From: Pelecanus crispus
Lineage: Eukaryota; Chordata; Aves; Pelecaniformes; Pelecanidae
DNA: 64,000 nt
Assembly (NCBI RefSeq): GCF_030463565.1
Contig: NC_134644.1
Coordinates: 155,746,191-155,810,190, forward strand
Direction: 5' to 3'
A program made the translations under genes and the position numbers. Below are positions 49,047 to 63,386 of the stretch, piece after piece (position 1 is the stretch's first letter; every line of letters begins with the position of its first letter). The notes under the pieces were generated by a model that saw only the letters and a program-made list of their open reading frames with translations, ran no database searches and had not been told where the DNA came from.

Positions 49047-52000
49047 CATACCCTCAAAACCAAAATTACCTATTCCTAGAACATTCCCAACAGATGTATC
49101 TTTTATTTGTGCTTAAAATCCAGCTATAAGAACTAAATGTTGTCCTTAAGCAGTACATCCAATTGATTCTATCCTGTCTGCTAAAAAGGTTTTTCCAAAT
49201 GCATAACTTAAACTCTCTTGTTGCAATAATTAAATTAATTTTGTGTTTAGAGATGTGGACACATTGCTTCCTTCCTCTTTCTGCTGTCTCCTACTTATCA
49301 AGAATATTATCAAAGATGAGAGGAAATTACCTATCAAAATATATTATCTGAGGAGTTATATCCACCGCATACTGAACATATTCTTCAACGCCTTCTATCA
49401 GTTAGTTTCCATAGCTATATCATGGATACTGTTGTGAAATACAGGCATCTGTCAGGAATATCAATTTTATTTTAAGAATGAAAATTCTACTTGATGCTTT
49501 CCTTGTGGGCCAGTGTGAAATTTCACTCAGAGAACAGTTAAATTAAATTATTTTTATTACAGTGGCTACTTCAGTTTATTCTGGATGGTAACAGATGTCT
49601 AAGTGCACTCCATGAAAGCAATCATCAATGTATTCCCAAAGCAAATTAATACCAGTTCTTGAACATTAAATCTAAACTTGATTCCATGAACTCTTAACAT
49701 CCCTCTTGTTCAAGAGCATGTTATTTTTGACTAATACATTTTGTATGTGTAATTTGCTAAATGGCAAACAGTGCTAGAATCCACACATTGTCAAGGGTAG
49801 CTGAAACAAACCTACCACCATCAGAAATGTGTATTTTGCTTCCATGTGTATTTACATGATCTTTTCAGTGCCAAGAAGTGTGTAAACTATAGTCAGGAGT
49901 TTGATTACTGAGGCTTGATGTTTCCTGATCATGGAGGACATTCTTCCAATGGCAATTGCAAGGCAATTGCATTCCTTAAGCAAAATTTTGGCGAAATTGA
50001 CTTAATGACATTTCTGACATTGTCTGCAGTGTGCAGCATTTCAGCTCCTAAATGAATGGATCCAGAAACAGTGATACTGCACTGAGACTTAATTTAGGAA
50101 GGCATCATTGTTGGATTCTAATATAGGGATTTGCACTCTATATGCCAATATGCTTAAGTTGCTTTGCACCACTGAAATTCCATCAATTCATGGCATAGAT
50201 AAAGCCCATAGCTTGCTGAGGTCACCGGCATGTGTGAAGTCCACTAGCATCTGCATAATAGTGATTCTGGGCCCTTGTCTTTAAACAGACTCTAGAATAT
50301 TTTTCAGCAAGTGCTATTGTACGGTGATACAATAATGTCAGTTATTGCATTCAGACTTTACTGTACATTTTCTAAGTTTCTTGGAATAAAAGTTTGTTAT
50401 ATTATGTCAAAGGAAAACCCTGATAGAACTTACTGTAATTCACATTAGGACGGCATGAAACCACTATAGATGGTGGATTATTATCTGTACCATTATCAAG
50501 AGTTTGGACTGATCTCTTCTAATTCAAGCTACATTTGTCTTTCAGAATTCAAGCAAAAAAAAAATCTGTGAGAATGAAGAAAAGGTAGTTTTTAGTAGCG
50601 ATTGCTGCAGATATCAGTAAGTACCAGTGGAGTGTAATTACAATAATCAAACTAAAGAAAACCATTCATGCTGTTAGTAAAATAATATGCATTCTCTTAT
50701 GTGAATAGCTAACAGAAAGGAATGTAACAGTATCAAACACTCCTAAGCACAGAAAATTGTATCCTGAAAGACTGTGCTAACTGACATTACATGCCTGTTT
50801 TAAGTGGCACCATGCCATAGTGAAACATCTAATGTGCTGTTGCCTGAGTTCCTGTAAGCAGTTGGGATGTAATCAGCAATCGTAACGCTCCTTGAAATTC
50901 TCTAACAGCTCTAAAATAAGGAGTATAACTAGCTGAAAACAATACCTTTTTACTTTAGCAAAGACATAACATAGCCTTCATTAGCAAATATGGTTATTAA
51001 AATAATTACTTTTATTTTTGTAAAAGTTGATAATATAAATGTATAATCTGGAAGAAGAAGAAAATAGAAGATAGTGAGAAATGTTTTTATCCCCATTCTA
51101 GAAAAGGATAGCTGCAGCAGCTAGAGATTAAAGATTTTGTCTTATGTCAAAGTTCATGGCACAGCTACATGAGTCAAAGTATAGGCTTCTTCCTTTACTG
51201 TAAAATCAAGATTAATTTATGTTTTAATTGTTCTGTCTTATAACTCAAAAAGTTTGGAATTTCTTTAGTTAAACCTTACTGTCCATGTGAAACTGTGCCA
51301 GGATTCTCCTAGCAGTATATAAATAGTGAGAATCACTAACCTTAGAGAATTAAAGAATAGAATTTTTTATACATCAGTAGCAACTTTGTCCTGTTCCATT
51401 AAGGAATTAGTTTGTGTCTTTCTAGTCTAAGATTACAAGTAATTTGGATTTATTTTAATGTACACTGGGAACTAGGAAGTTAAAAATATCTGTAATTTAT
51501 GGAATTAATGTATCATTTGACACAAGAATCATTACATGGCACAATACCTCCACTACATGTAAACGGGGTAGCAATAATACTCTAAAGTAAAATTCACAAC
51601 TTAGAAAATGCCAAAGCACAATACTTACATATATACAATTTCACAATGATGGGCTGTTTTCTTCCCTGAATTTAAGGCTAGAAGTCTGTTACCAATTTAT
51701 ACTACAAAAAACTCTTGAACTTTCAATGAATCTTAAGTATTACAGTATGTAGGTCAAAAACAGTACAATTTGCTTTCATCATTGACTTTTCCCAAGAAAA
51801 CAGGAAAAATTAAAAAAAATATTAAAAACCTCCAGACCTCTGGAGATAATTTTAAGTCATGCAAATGCCAGTTTTTTTGAATGCTTAATTGATTATATTG
51901 ATGCTTCTCTACACTGACAAAAACTACCTGAAGCAATGAAATGTCTTTGCCATTCTTATCAAAATACATAGTTTGAAAACTGGAGCACATTCTTGGGTGA

Positions 52001-53394
52001 TTTTAATGTAGCACAGTCTGAAAATGGTCTAAGCTCCTTTCCAGAGGTGAGAGCCTCTAAGCATGGATGGAGAAGTCTTTGCAGTGAACCCAGTGAAGAC
52101 ATTAGATGAGACTCTAGCAGCAGATTTTTTTCATTGCTGCTGTTATTTTTGTAAGGACAAAGAGAACCGGTGTATTACAAAGGTTTATGAAATGTAATGT
52201 CAATGTATTAAATAATGAGTGTCATGACATCTGCCTAATTTCAGTCAGTCACGAAGATAAAGCACAGAATTAAAAGATGAGAAGAGGGGAAAAAAGTTGT
52301 CTAGTAGTACAGGGTTTGCCCAGAACTAAAGATGACAAAAGTGCATTTATATTGAAAAGTAGAATGATTAGAAGAAACTAATTTAAATTTAGGAGGTGAA
52401 AATTATTCCCTCTTAATGATCCCCCTTTCTTTTAGGTGTTATAACATGATTTAAGTATAACCATCAGTTTTCAAGATTAAACAGCAATCAGGAAAAAATA
52501 CTGATGAAAAGAAACTCTTTATTATAATTTCTAGGTTTACTGTTTCAATTTTAACAGAGTTTTGGAAGATGATAACATTTTACCCTTAGTGCAATGATAC
52601 TTTATGTCTTTTTGTGTGTTCAGCTGCCTATTCATTAGTTAAAATATTCACTTGTTCTGGCAACTAAGTGGATTGTATACTGTGGTTAAAAAGTTTTTGA
52701 AAGAAACATGTTTTAGCATGGTTTCCATTACACAGTCAATTTTCCATCCTGATATGATGCCCAGATTATAGTTTTTTACTAAGGTGTCTCTGCATTACTG
52801 CTGCCCTTCCACCATTTTTTTATGTGGTTTGTTAGCTCAATGAACATGATTTTTGTCCCATTCCTAATAAAATGCCTGTGTTGACAGTGCAGGGCTTAGG
52901 ATTTGTCTGAGTTTGTTGTGGTCTCAACTGCTTTTGCACTGTTTCAGTAATTGTCTAGTGGTCAAGTGTTTCTTGCCTAAGCTGTTTGAGCTTAACATCT
53001 GGAAATATCATGTATGGTACAGGCCTGACAAACATACGTAACTAATGTGTAACAAACAACAACCTTTTTACCATCTGGGCTGGAGGACATTATTGTGCAA
53101 TTTTCAAAGTAGCTAGCAAAGAGTAAGAAGGAAGAAGGCCGTGATAAGAAAATATAAGGGTAGCTTTCCAAGTGGGCCCTCAGACTCCCATAAACATCAT
53201 TGTCCTCCCAACAAAGGATTCAAGATGCTGCTGAAACACCATACCCCTCAAATTCGCCTCCCATCCCTCCCCCAGTCTGCTTGAGGAAGGCTGAAACTGC
53301 CCATGTTAGGTTCCAAGAAGCACTGGAAGGGTAATCATAACACCAGACAAGATGGGTGGCTAATAGGAAGATTTTTTTTTTTGGTATGAAACTC
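49047..53394. other. Intergenic AT-rich DNA
   Basis: No gene was recognised. A possible MIR relic lies near 51088-51175. The many short frames are AT-driven. Confidence 0.6.
51088..51175 (+). repeat. Possible MIR-like SINE relic
   Basis: TTATCCCCATTCTAGAAAAGG, then AGATTAAAGATTTTGTCTTATGTCAAAGTTCA, resembles the MIR stretch CCCCATTTTACAGATGAGG...TTAAGTAACTTGCCCAAGGTCA. Weak but collinear. Confidence 0.4.
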
Positions 53395-54550
53395 TGCAGT
53401 GTGTTAGATGGTTGGGAATACTCAGCAGAGAGTTATCATTTGTAAATCAGGCCTGACTGACCTGACCGCTTTCTATGACAAAATGCCTGGATTTTCAGAT
53501 TATGAGACAGCAGTGGATGTGATTTTCTTTGATTTTTATCAAGGCTTTCAACATTGTCACCTACAATACTCTCATATGCAAGTTACAGTCTGGATGGGTT
53601 GACAACCAAATTATAAAAAAACAGGTTGGACAGTTGGGCTGGGAAAATCAGTGGGCTGGACTCTACCTGATAAAGAACAGACAAGTGAGGTGCCGCAGGG
53701 GTCTGTCTGGGACACATCACATTTAATATGTACCAATGACTGGGAGATGATGAAATGTGCCCTCATCAAGTTTGCAGATGACACTGGGAGGATTAACCAA
53801 TACAGTCAGTGTCCGTGTTGCCATCCAGAGGGACCTAGACAGGCTGGAAGATAGGGCCAACAAAGACCATTTTGAAACTCAACAAGGACAAATGCAAAGT
53901 CCTGCACCTGGGAAAGGAAAGGTTGGGGACTGAAGGGAGCAGTTCTGCAGAAAAGGAGCCAGGCACAGCAAGATGAACAGGAACCAGTCTGCAACAGAGA
54001 AAATCAACAGCATCCTGGGGTGTATTCCCTTCTAGTCAGCACTGTCTAGACAACATCTAGAGTGCTGCATCCAGGAGTGGGTACCTCCAATACAAGAAAG
54101 ATATCGATAAACTGGAGCAAGTTTAACAGAGGGCCACCAAGCGGGTCAGGGCTGGAGCACGTGCCATATGAGGAGTTGCTGAGGGAAATGGGCTTATTCA
54201 GCTAGGGAAGCAGCTACGGGGGATCTAAAACCAGCTGGTCAGTACCTGCTAGGAGGCCATGAAGAACATGGAGTCAAGCTTTTCACAGAATTGCCTGGTT
54301 GGAGGAAAAGAAACAGTGGACATGTATTGATGCAGGAGAGGCTCCAGCTGGGAATGAGAAGTTTTCCTCCATAAGGACAGTCAGTCAGCGGAACAGGTTG
54401 CCAGAGAGGTAGTGCAGTCTCCATCCTTGGAGATGTTCAGTACCTGACTGGATAAAGCCCTGAGGAACCTGGACTGATCTCCTTGCTCACCCTGCTTGCA
54501 CGGGGTTGGACGAGAGACCCTGAGTTTCCTTCCACCTGGAGTTATGTATA
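53395..54550 (+). mobile_element. CR1 LINE, degraded 1.15 kb copy
   Basis: It follows the CR1 order: an AVDVIFFDFYQGFQH block (motif A, decayed), VPQGSVWD (motif B), KFADDT at about 53768-53785 (motif C), a C-terminal domain with EERLRE-like wording, then VARLPERS-type 3' coding end and a 3' UTR ending near 54550 without a clean tail. Several frameshifts and stops are present, so it is clearly older than the 33-36 kb copy. Confidence 0.9.
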
Positions 54551-57500
54551 ATTACCAGCAATGCACAACTTACTGTTATTTGTTGAAGAGTTATTTTCTC
54601 CTTTGATAACTTTGTGTCATGTCAAAGGGACCAGTTTTGCCACTCTTAATAATTAAGCAACTTGCAGAGTATCCTTCTGAAATCTATAAAACAGCTCATG
54701 GATAAAACTGATGAAACTAATGAAATGTAACATTCTTAGGAGTTTTTAATGATGATCAGTTTTATCAAAATATTTAGTTTTGTATTTCTAGTTTGATGTC
54801 TTTTCATGCTGAAAGTCTCAGGATATAGTCAGTTATTAGGTGATTTCAGTATCTTAATTAACTATTGTATTTAATTGTGCTTACCTAAAGCTCAATAAAT
54901 GACTCAAGACAAACAAACCTTCTTTAACACATGAGGAGATGTTGACATAATTGTGCATTAATAATGTTGTTAATTATATTTTGCACAGCAGTAGCATCCC
55001 TAGACCCTGGTCAGGATAAGGGCTTATATTGTGCTAGGCAGCAAACAAACCGAATGGTTCTTATCCTGCACTTATTTAGCATTGTGGGAGATTTAGTTTC
55101 ATTGAAGGACAATGATGGAGTTTTAAAACATGGATTCTTATGTGCTTAGTCTTCAACTCCCATAAGGGGATGTCAAAAAATACCAAAAGATGGTTTAATG
55201 GCTTAAAAGAGAATTGGCATCTGACAAAAATGTCGTGCCATTTCAGTGGAGGAAGATGGTTTGATATGGATTGGTTGGTTTGTTGGTTGTTTTTTTTCCC
55301 TCTTTCCAGTGAAAATTGAAAAATTTCAACAAAATGGGAAATTACTTAAAGCAGGAAATTTACTACAGAAAAAAATAGTTTTGAAAAAGGTTGTTTGGTT
55401 TTGCCTCATAACTAAATTCCAGAAGGTGGAATGGGAGAGGTGAGGTGTAAGACCTGTACTGATCCTCATTGCGAAGCTCCTGATGTTTGTGTGCACAAGA
55501 ACAGAGAAGCACTAACAAATAAAAAGCAAAATATTATTGCAACTATAAATATAATCTACAAAATCATGTGTAACTGTCATCTTCCCTTTCTCCATGGAAC
55601 TAAGGGGCAGATCCTATCTATGCTGGATGAAATTTATTCTGCTAACAGTGGATAAAAATAAGGAATAGTGTTTTGTGCAGCCTTAAAAAACTCCATGGGA
55701 ATGCAGCAGGTGTCATACATAGAATAACAGATGTATACTTAGCTGAAAGTAAATACTGTCTCTTCCAAACAACAAATTGTTTCTAGAGGCCAGAAGTCAG
55801 CCAGATGAGCCCTAAGAGTGTCCATTCTTCTTACCTTCAGTACGTTTCACAGCCATCCTTCTCCTGTTCATTATAGTTTTCACCATTCTCTAAATATTTG
55901 GAAAAGGTGGCAAAGACAAACGAAAAACATGCTATGTTCAGCAAGCATTGTAAAGCACTCCATGAGGTGTAAAGCTGTAAAGCTGTACTAACACAGAGTG
56001 AAAAAGAAGAGTTTTCTTATATGGAGATGGAAGAAAAATTTATTGCCTGTAATTAGTTTCTGAGGCTGTCTTTGACATACGCATAAATCAGCATATTCAC
56101 TGGAAATAGATGACTCTTCTTACCTCCTTTATGCCCCCAACTATTTATTCTCACTCTCTCACAACATATTTAATACTAATACAACGTTATACTTGGTTAT
56201 TTTTCGGAAGGACCAGTGCTTGAGATGATTTACTGCATGCCTTCATAAATGCTTAAGCTGGCCTAGTGTGAAGAGGAGGGAGACCAGGACAGGATGATGA
56301 AGACAAGATGAAGACAGAGCCTCTTTTTACCAGGTACAGTAGAAACATAAATACAGATCAAAACTACAGACCAGCAGTAAAAACTTGGAAGTATGTCACA
56401 ATTCGGGACCGAATAGTATGCAGATGATAGCAAAGAGATGAAGTATAGTTTTATTTCCTTACAGGAGTTTGTTGAAATGTTGCTGCAGTTACTTTATATA
56501 TTGTGATACTGGCCAGTGATAGTGGCCTCCAGAACTACTGCTCCTTCCTATTCCTTCCTTACATCTGTGTCCAGTATCATACCATTGGGTGCTGCAGTGG
56601 AAAAGAGATATGAATGACAGTCACCTAACAGCAAAACAAAACCAATGGCTTTGTTTTATTTTTTTATAGTCAAATCAGTTCCTCACTGTACGCTGCAAGG
56701 TAGACCTGCAAAGGGCTGCGTTGGCATAACCGAGGGTCCTGTATTGGGCCACAGAATGGGTGAGCACAATTTGATAGGCCTAAAACCCAGCTTTTCAAAA
56801 GCAGGTTGACTACAAAAATTTATTTACTCCCAGTATGTGAATCTCTTGTTTTCTCATCAGGTGAAAGGGACTGGGAATGAATGTCTGAAAAGATGCTGGA
56901 TTTATGAAAGCTGCTATGAGAAGCAAGAAAATATACTCAGATGGCAGGGCTTGCATGGTGTTTTGATAGAGTTACAATGTCAGCCTTGTAAATTTTAATC
57001 TCCTCCATTATATTTTATGTTAGGATTAAAAAGAAAAAGAAATGTTTTCATAACAGTCTTAATAACAACCTGAAAAAGTGTGTTTCTTTGCAAGTAACTC
57101 ATACATTGAAATCAATGTTAAAATGATGGACAATATGTTTAATTTTTTTTATCTGCTAAAATTAAAGATTAATTTCAATTACTCTTGCATGAAAATGTGG
57201 AAATAATTAAAATATTGATATTCAATAATTTATTGTAAGACTCTGCTATCTTAAAGTCTCCCAGATACTGTCTAGATAAAGATTCCACTTGTGCGTGGAG
57301 TATTGATCTTGGAGTAGTCAATGTGTTTTGATCAACAGAAGATCCACAGCTACTCTAGAGGTTTCTTGCAAAATGAAAGTAATTTGAGTGGAAGATTGTA
57401 ATTAATATGTACTGCTCAATTTTACTCAGTTAAAGACAGAATTCTTGGTCTTTGTTTTCTGTAGGATGCTGATGTGTAATCAATTTCTCTATTCTCTATT

Positions 57501-57866
57501 TCTTTGTCTGGGTCATCCATGTAGCTCTAAGAAAACTAAAGAGCTTCTATAGATATACAGTGTGCCCACATCACACATTAAACAATGTCTGCTGTGTTTT
57601 TTACCATACTAAGTGTGAGCTCTATGGTAACAAACAGATTTTAACTGCACTTAGGTAGCTTTATACCTACAATGAAGAAAACAGTATTTTGCATTACCAA
57701 GACATTTTTTTTAAACCTCATGAATACACTGCAAGTCATTTTGCATGTCCAGGCCAATCTTTTTGCCACAATATCTGAGTAATGTGGGCCTCAGGCTGAT
57801 GAGTGGTTAGCTAACCTAATGATTCTCTATAAATTTATAGATATAATTTTATGTATGTATAAATGC

Positions 57867-57889
57867 TATATATATATATATACACACAC
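57867..57889. repeat. (TA)n(CA)n microsatellite
   Basis: A TA run passing into a short CA run. Confidence 0.85.
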
Positions 57890-59289
57890 CAAATCAGCGT
57901 AGGTGGTGGCAGTTAGCATGCACTCTGTGTTTGCCAAGGGCTGAGTGCTGAATAGCTTGTGCACTGTAAATTTGCTTGTTAGTTCAGTGGTTCTTTTCCT
58001 TTCCTATATTTAATTTTGTGAATTCCCCATCCCCTTACCCCCAGCTCTGACAGCACCTAACATGGTCCCAACCTCTGCTCAGTCCTCTGGGGTCAGGAGT
58101 GAGGATGTGGTAACAGACAGACATCCCCATCCTGTGGGGAAAGGAATGAGAGACAGATTAGTTGATTGATCATCACTGCCACTGCCACAGCACTGCCTTG
58201 CAGCTGTAAAACTGTCAGTCAGCTGTCCTGAACAGAGCTTCCCTTTCCCTCCCTCTCAGCACTGGGTTTCAGCTTCTCTCTTCTTGCTTTGCTTTTCTCC
58301 ACCTCTTCTTATGTAGCCCAGGCTCTGAGAAGCATCCTTGTCTTCATAGCCTTCTGGCAGGCTACCAGGAACAGAGCACATCTGGCATCACCATCATCCA
58401 ATTCCCCAAAAGGAAAATTCTTCTCTCTTTGCCCATAATACATGCCTGGGAGAAAGGCATTTTCCAGTAAGAAGATATCTGGCTGCACATTAACTTCCCC
58501 AAAGATGAGCTTCTAAACTCACTTAAGAACTGATAACAGCTATAGGAAGCATTTTCCCCTGGCATTTGAAATGTTATGTGAGCTAAGGGGATGCACACAG
58601 TAAGTGCTGTAGCTCCCTAGCCCATTCTCCAAATACCCTACAGAGGTTGTGTAGGTGGTACTGAGTACCACAGCAGTGGGTGTGGATGACATGACTAACC
58701 AGGAATGTTGTCTGGCATTCAGCAGTGTATTGGGGAACATGCCTGAACCACAATCGTCCCTAGGAATTTATCATAGTTATTTTCCCATGGCCCTGGAATT
58801 AGTCAGAATAAACCATAAGTGAATGCATTATAATGTAACGATGAAGTTTCCTAGCTCATTTATTCAGATTTCCTCATGAATTCATGGATTTTTAAAGCCA
58901 GAAGACATGATTAATTAGTTTGATCCCTTATATGTCACCCACAATACAAATTTCTTCTGTTACTCTTTTGCTGAGACCAATAGCATGTTACTGGCTGAAG
59001 AATAGCTTCTGGAAAGGATCTTGTCATCAGTTTCCAGGAACAAAAAATGGAGAATCAAACCATTTCTCTTACCTGTAAAGGTAACAGAAAATGTTAATCT
59101 GAGTTTCTTGGGCTTTAGTCAGGAAGCCCTTTTCTGCTGGATCAAAATTCATTTCAAATGTAGCACATACTTCTAAAAAATTGCTTACTTGTTGAAATCA
59201 AACAGAATAATCAGATTAAGTTACATGGTTGTCTAGTTGTAATGCATTTTCTCTTTTCTATGGCTTCCTTTTACATCTTTTCCCTTTTT

Positions 59290-59560
59290 CCACTTTTTAA
59301 AAAAAAAAATACAGTGAACAGAACTGTAATACTAGTTTCATCAATGATTACCACTTTTTCTGAAGATGAAACATTATCTCCTTTCCTTTTTCAATTATTC
59401 TCCTGTGCTTACATTCAAAGATTCCATTAGTTTTTTTGGCTTCTGCAAGGCACTGGATCATACTAGTTCACTTACTGCAATGTATACATCATCTCAAAGT
59501 TAGTAACCATTTTAATATCTGCGTTTTAGTCATTCCTTGTATAATCTTGAGCTTTGTTGC
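59290..59560 (-). repeat. Possible ancient CR1-type LINE relic
   Basis: CATTAGTTTTTTTGGCTTCTGCAA followed by CACTGGATCATACTAGTTCA is close to the minus-strand form of an old CR1 ORF2 segment. The rest is too decayed to be certain. Confidence 0.45.
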
Positions 59561-62319
59561 AATAAGACAACTTAACTGGGCCTACCCTACAAAGAGATTC
59601 AGATCACTCTGTGTGACTGCTCTGACATCATTATTTGCCGCTCTTAATTCCTCAGGCATATTCATACCTCATTATGGAATATGTTGCAGAGATTTCCCAG
59701 CTATCCTCAAATGGCTTGCTTGAAAATCAGAAGCTAAACAGCCATCCTGAGACTGACTGTATGCCCCAGTTAATAATCTCTGCTGAGATGCAAAGTAATT
59801 AGTTTAGGAACAACATATGATAATCCAGATATGCTGCTTCTAGGATTTGAGCTGGTATTTTTTGATGACATTTCATTCTGCTGTGCAGATACATTTTTAA
59901 TGTCCTATGAAGATTCTTAAATAAGTTTATATTTCATTCTACATCATGGATCACTGGGCCTACAACCATCCAATTGGAAATTTATATAGGAAGGTAATAT
60001 TTGACAATGATTCCCCACTGAAAAAAAGTATATTTTCTGAGATACACTAGTTAGTCCATTCTTAATCCATATAATTGTTAAAATATTTTTCTTTCTTACC
60101 TTTTAAACTGGCAATGGTACAATTCATTACTCCTCCAGTTCATTCCCTAGGAAATACTGTTAACTGAAACAGCTTAAGTTAGTTTTAAATCATATAGGGA
60201 TAGATTTCACTAATATATCTCTACTTTAAAGATAGATAATATTGTCAGTGACGTGAGTAAAATTATTAATAAGACACTGTCCAGTTGCTGGAAAAAAATC
60301 CTTTGAAGAAAAAATTGCATAGCTGCTTTACAAGTAAATACAAATGGATATATTAGAACACATTCCTGGCATTAACTATATTAGTGCACATTGCTGTGCA
60401 CTATCTCTCAGTATGACCTTGAAATTTGCTGGGTTTAATGGAGAAAAGGAGAGAAAAAAGAAGAACATTGAGAGAACAAGCCTTCTGTGCTTGTTTTTAT
60501 AAGAACAGCACTAAAATCTTATGAATAGGTATAAAATCCTGTAGCTTTAAAGTCCATTTTATGTGTTCATAAATGAAGTAGTAATTTTGCTGTAAAGGAA
60601 CATTTACATTTTAACTATGTCTCATAACAGCAAGATCTAGAACAATTTCCCTGAACAAATACTGCTAAATATTTTTTTCCATCTCCTGAAATGGATCAAG
60701 ATCATTATGCTTTTGCCATTTTTTTTTTTTTTTTGTTTAATGGGTAGAATATAGTTCAAGGGAGATGAGATGGATAAAGTCCTGTGAAAATTAGAGAGGA
60801 TTTTTATTCCTAGATACACTAAAATGTTTTATAGTGTTTTAGAAAGGTGCAGAAAATTGGATCAGATGAACTGCTCTTTCTAGAGTGGATCCAGATTAAG
60901 AAATAATTGCCTCCAGTTTCTTGTTGCTTCCCCACCAGAAAGTACTGCTAATTGCAGTCTGCCACCAGGGCTTCTCCTTAATCTTGTGTTTGGTGTTGCA
61001 GCAGGTTTATTACTTTGGACATAGAATCACTCTGAGAATGGCTGATTAACTTCTGATTTTGAAGCAAGTCTTTCATTGCTTGCCAATGAATCTCTGGGCC
61101 ATATTCTGCTATTCGGCATACATATACTTCAAGGTTAAACAGTGGCAGATATTGATGAAGATGGAGCAGTCACATAAAGTGATGTACTTCTGGTTAGTTT
61201 ATATGTCTTTTCTCAGTACAGTATTTTGAGACAATCAAGGTGCAGCCGCACACACAGACACTGTGGATTTCAGGAGATGGGAACATTGGTTTGTGACAGA
61301 GAAGCATTAGCAAGCAGCTGGGGCATAAATATCTTAATTGATATAATTTATGATCAGAACAGTATGCCCTTAAGTATTGTCTATATCAATATCTGTTTCT
61401 TTATAAATTCTTGATGGTGTAACTAAGCTAGCACACTGATAATCTGGTAGCAGTTATATCACTTAAAAAAAAAAAAATGTTATGCCAGTTTCAGAGATCA
61501 AGATGACTAATAACAGTAGAAGTACAGATATATTGCTGCAATGACATGTACTTTAGGGCATTTATGGAGATAGTTAAGTTGTTTAAAATATAGTATCTCT
61601 AGCAAATATAGCTATACTGGTAGAAATGCTGGTAAAATGTATAAATACATACCTAGGGTTGCTAGGAAATTAGAGTAGCTGAGGAAAGAACTCACTAGGT
61701 AAAATTCATCTGGGAAAAAAAACCTGTAGAAGACTATACATCTCTAAAGCTCCAGTTAAACTTGTAGAATGAGGCTCTAATAGAAACTGCAAAGTGAAAA
61801 CTGTGAGTTTCCTCTGAAATTCACTCATTTTAAACATAACAGGAAGAAACCATTTTATTCATATGCTTGTGGAAGACAAGACTAAGGTTCTGCACTAGTG
61901 TAAAAATCAGCTGAGAGGTAATATTTGATGGACTGCTTGTCTGCAGTACACCACCAGATGATGATGAGTCAATTATTTCAAGCTATTGCCAAAACAAGAA
62001 GGAAGGACATAATATAAACAGAAATAGGTCCTGTACAAGATGGCAATTCAACCACTTCTCTACTCGACATTGGTAAGGCATCAGATGGAATCCTTAAACA
62101 TTTCTGGGCCTCATGCATTAAGAATCTGTGAACCTATGAAGCATTACTATAAAAAAGTGATCTCACAGAAAGCATTCAGAATGAGAAGAAACACAAATGA
62201 ATTGCAATTTTTTAGTCTTGAGAAGATGGAGAAGGGTTGGCTAAAACCATGGAAATGGGCAAAGAAGATGAGAATAATCTATTTCCCATGTCTGCTGTTT
62301 CCACAGCAGAATAACAAGG

Positions 62320-62897
62320 TGTCCTGGTTTCGGCTGGGATAGAGTTAATTTTCTTCCTAGCAGCAGGCATAGTGCTGTGTTTTGGATTTAGTAGGAGAAG
62401 AATGTTGATAACATGCTGATGTTTTTAGTTGTTGCTGAGTACTGCTTATGCTAGTCAAGGACTTTTTCAGCTTCCCATGCTCTGCCAGGCGCACAAGAAA
62501 CTGGGAGGGGGCACAGCCAGAAGAGTTGATCCAAACTGACCAAAGGGCTATTCCATACCATATGACGTCATGCTCAGTATATAAACTGGGGGGGGGTTGG
62601 CCAGGGAGCAGCGATCGCTGCTCGGGAACTGTCTGGGTATCGGTCGGTGGGTGGTGAGCAATTGCATTGTGCATCACTTGCTTCGTGTATCATTATTATT
62701 ATTATCATTATCATTATTATACTGTTACTATTAGCATTACTATTTTACTTTATTTCAATTATTAAACTGTTCTTATCTCAACCCAGGAGTGTTTCTCACT
62801 CTTACTCCTCCGATTCTCTCCCCCATCCCATCGGGGTAGGGGGAGTGAGCGAGCGGCTGCGTGGTGCTTAGTTGCTGGCTGGGGCTAAACCACGACA
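62320..62897 (+). mobile_element. 5' LTR of an endogenous retrovirus
   Basis: 578 bp with TG...CA ends (TGTCCTGG ... CCACGACA). A TATATAAAC box is near 62578, a polyadenylation signal ATTAAA near 62760, and an ATT/ATC microsatellite lies at about 62694-62722. It is followed 9 bp later by a primer binding site, so this is the 5' LTR of a provirus and not a solo LTR. Same family as the LTRs at 25187 and 48452, and the least decayed of the three. Confidence 0.93.
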
Positions 62898-62906
62898 GTC
62901 CTTTTT

Positions 62907-62924
62907 TGGCGCCCAACATGGGGC
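62907..62924 (+). other. Retroviral primer binding site (tRNA-Lys type)
   Basis: TGGCGCCCAACATGGGGC, nine bases after the LTR end, differs by one base from the standard tRNA-Lys(1,2) complement, which is typical of class II (ERVK-like) elements. It is the start site of minus-strand DNA synthesis in the retroviral cycle. Confidence 0.9.
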
Positions 62925-63020
62925 ACGAAGGGTTTGAGATAACAACAGATTAACCAGAGTGTATTAAGGAGTCTGTTAACAGTTGCCGGTCACGATATTA
63001 GTTCTTCTGATCTGCACCAT

Positions 63021-63094
63021 GTTCTTTTTTTTGCAGCATGTGTTAAAGCTTGTTGTCAGTTTGTGTAGTGTGCTATGCTCTGCAGTGATTCATG
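63021..63094. repeat. Inverted repeat, left arm (74 bp)
   Basis: Pairs with 63387-63460 with 72 of 74 bases identical. The two differences are in the GCATGTG / GCACGCG stretch. The spacer is 292 bp. Confidence 0.95.
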
Positions 63095-63386
63095 GACCCA
63101 AAAGGGTACCGGTGGGCTTTTGGTATCAATAGAAGTATCTTAACTGCCCAGGGGTGTTCAAGATACAGGAAAGTTGTTGTAATGAAGGAGGAAACATCAT
63201 AGAAGAAAGCAGCAAAGGTGCCATTCTGTATTTCCTCCACAACAAGCCTCTCAGAGTAAGAAGTATAATTGCTAACTCTCTCTATGAGGTAGTACCTGAA
63301 GTACAGTAGTGACTTCTGTATGAAACCCAAATACCAAAGAATGCTCAAGGTCAGGGTTTTGATAAGGAGCCTCCCAAGCAAAAGAT

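Larger units (their letters stand above)
54551..62319. other. Intergenic AT-rich DNA
   Basis: No coding exon was recognised in 7.8 kb. Contains a (TA)n(CA)n microsatellite at 57867-57889, a possible ancient CR1 relic at 59290-59560, and a T16 run at 60719-60734. Confidence 0.6.

Noticed and set aside
62647..62871. Frame with a poly-isoleucine tract
   Set aside because: It is the ATT/ATC microsatellite inside the LTR.
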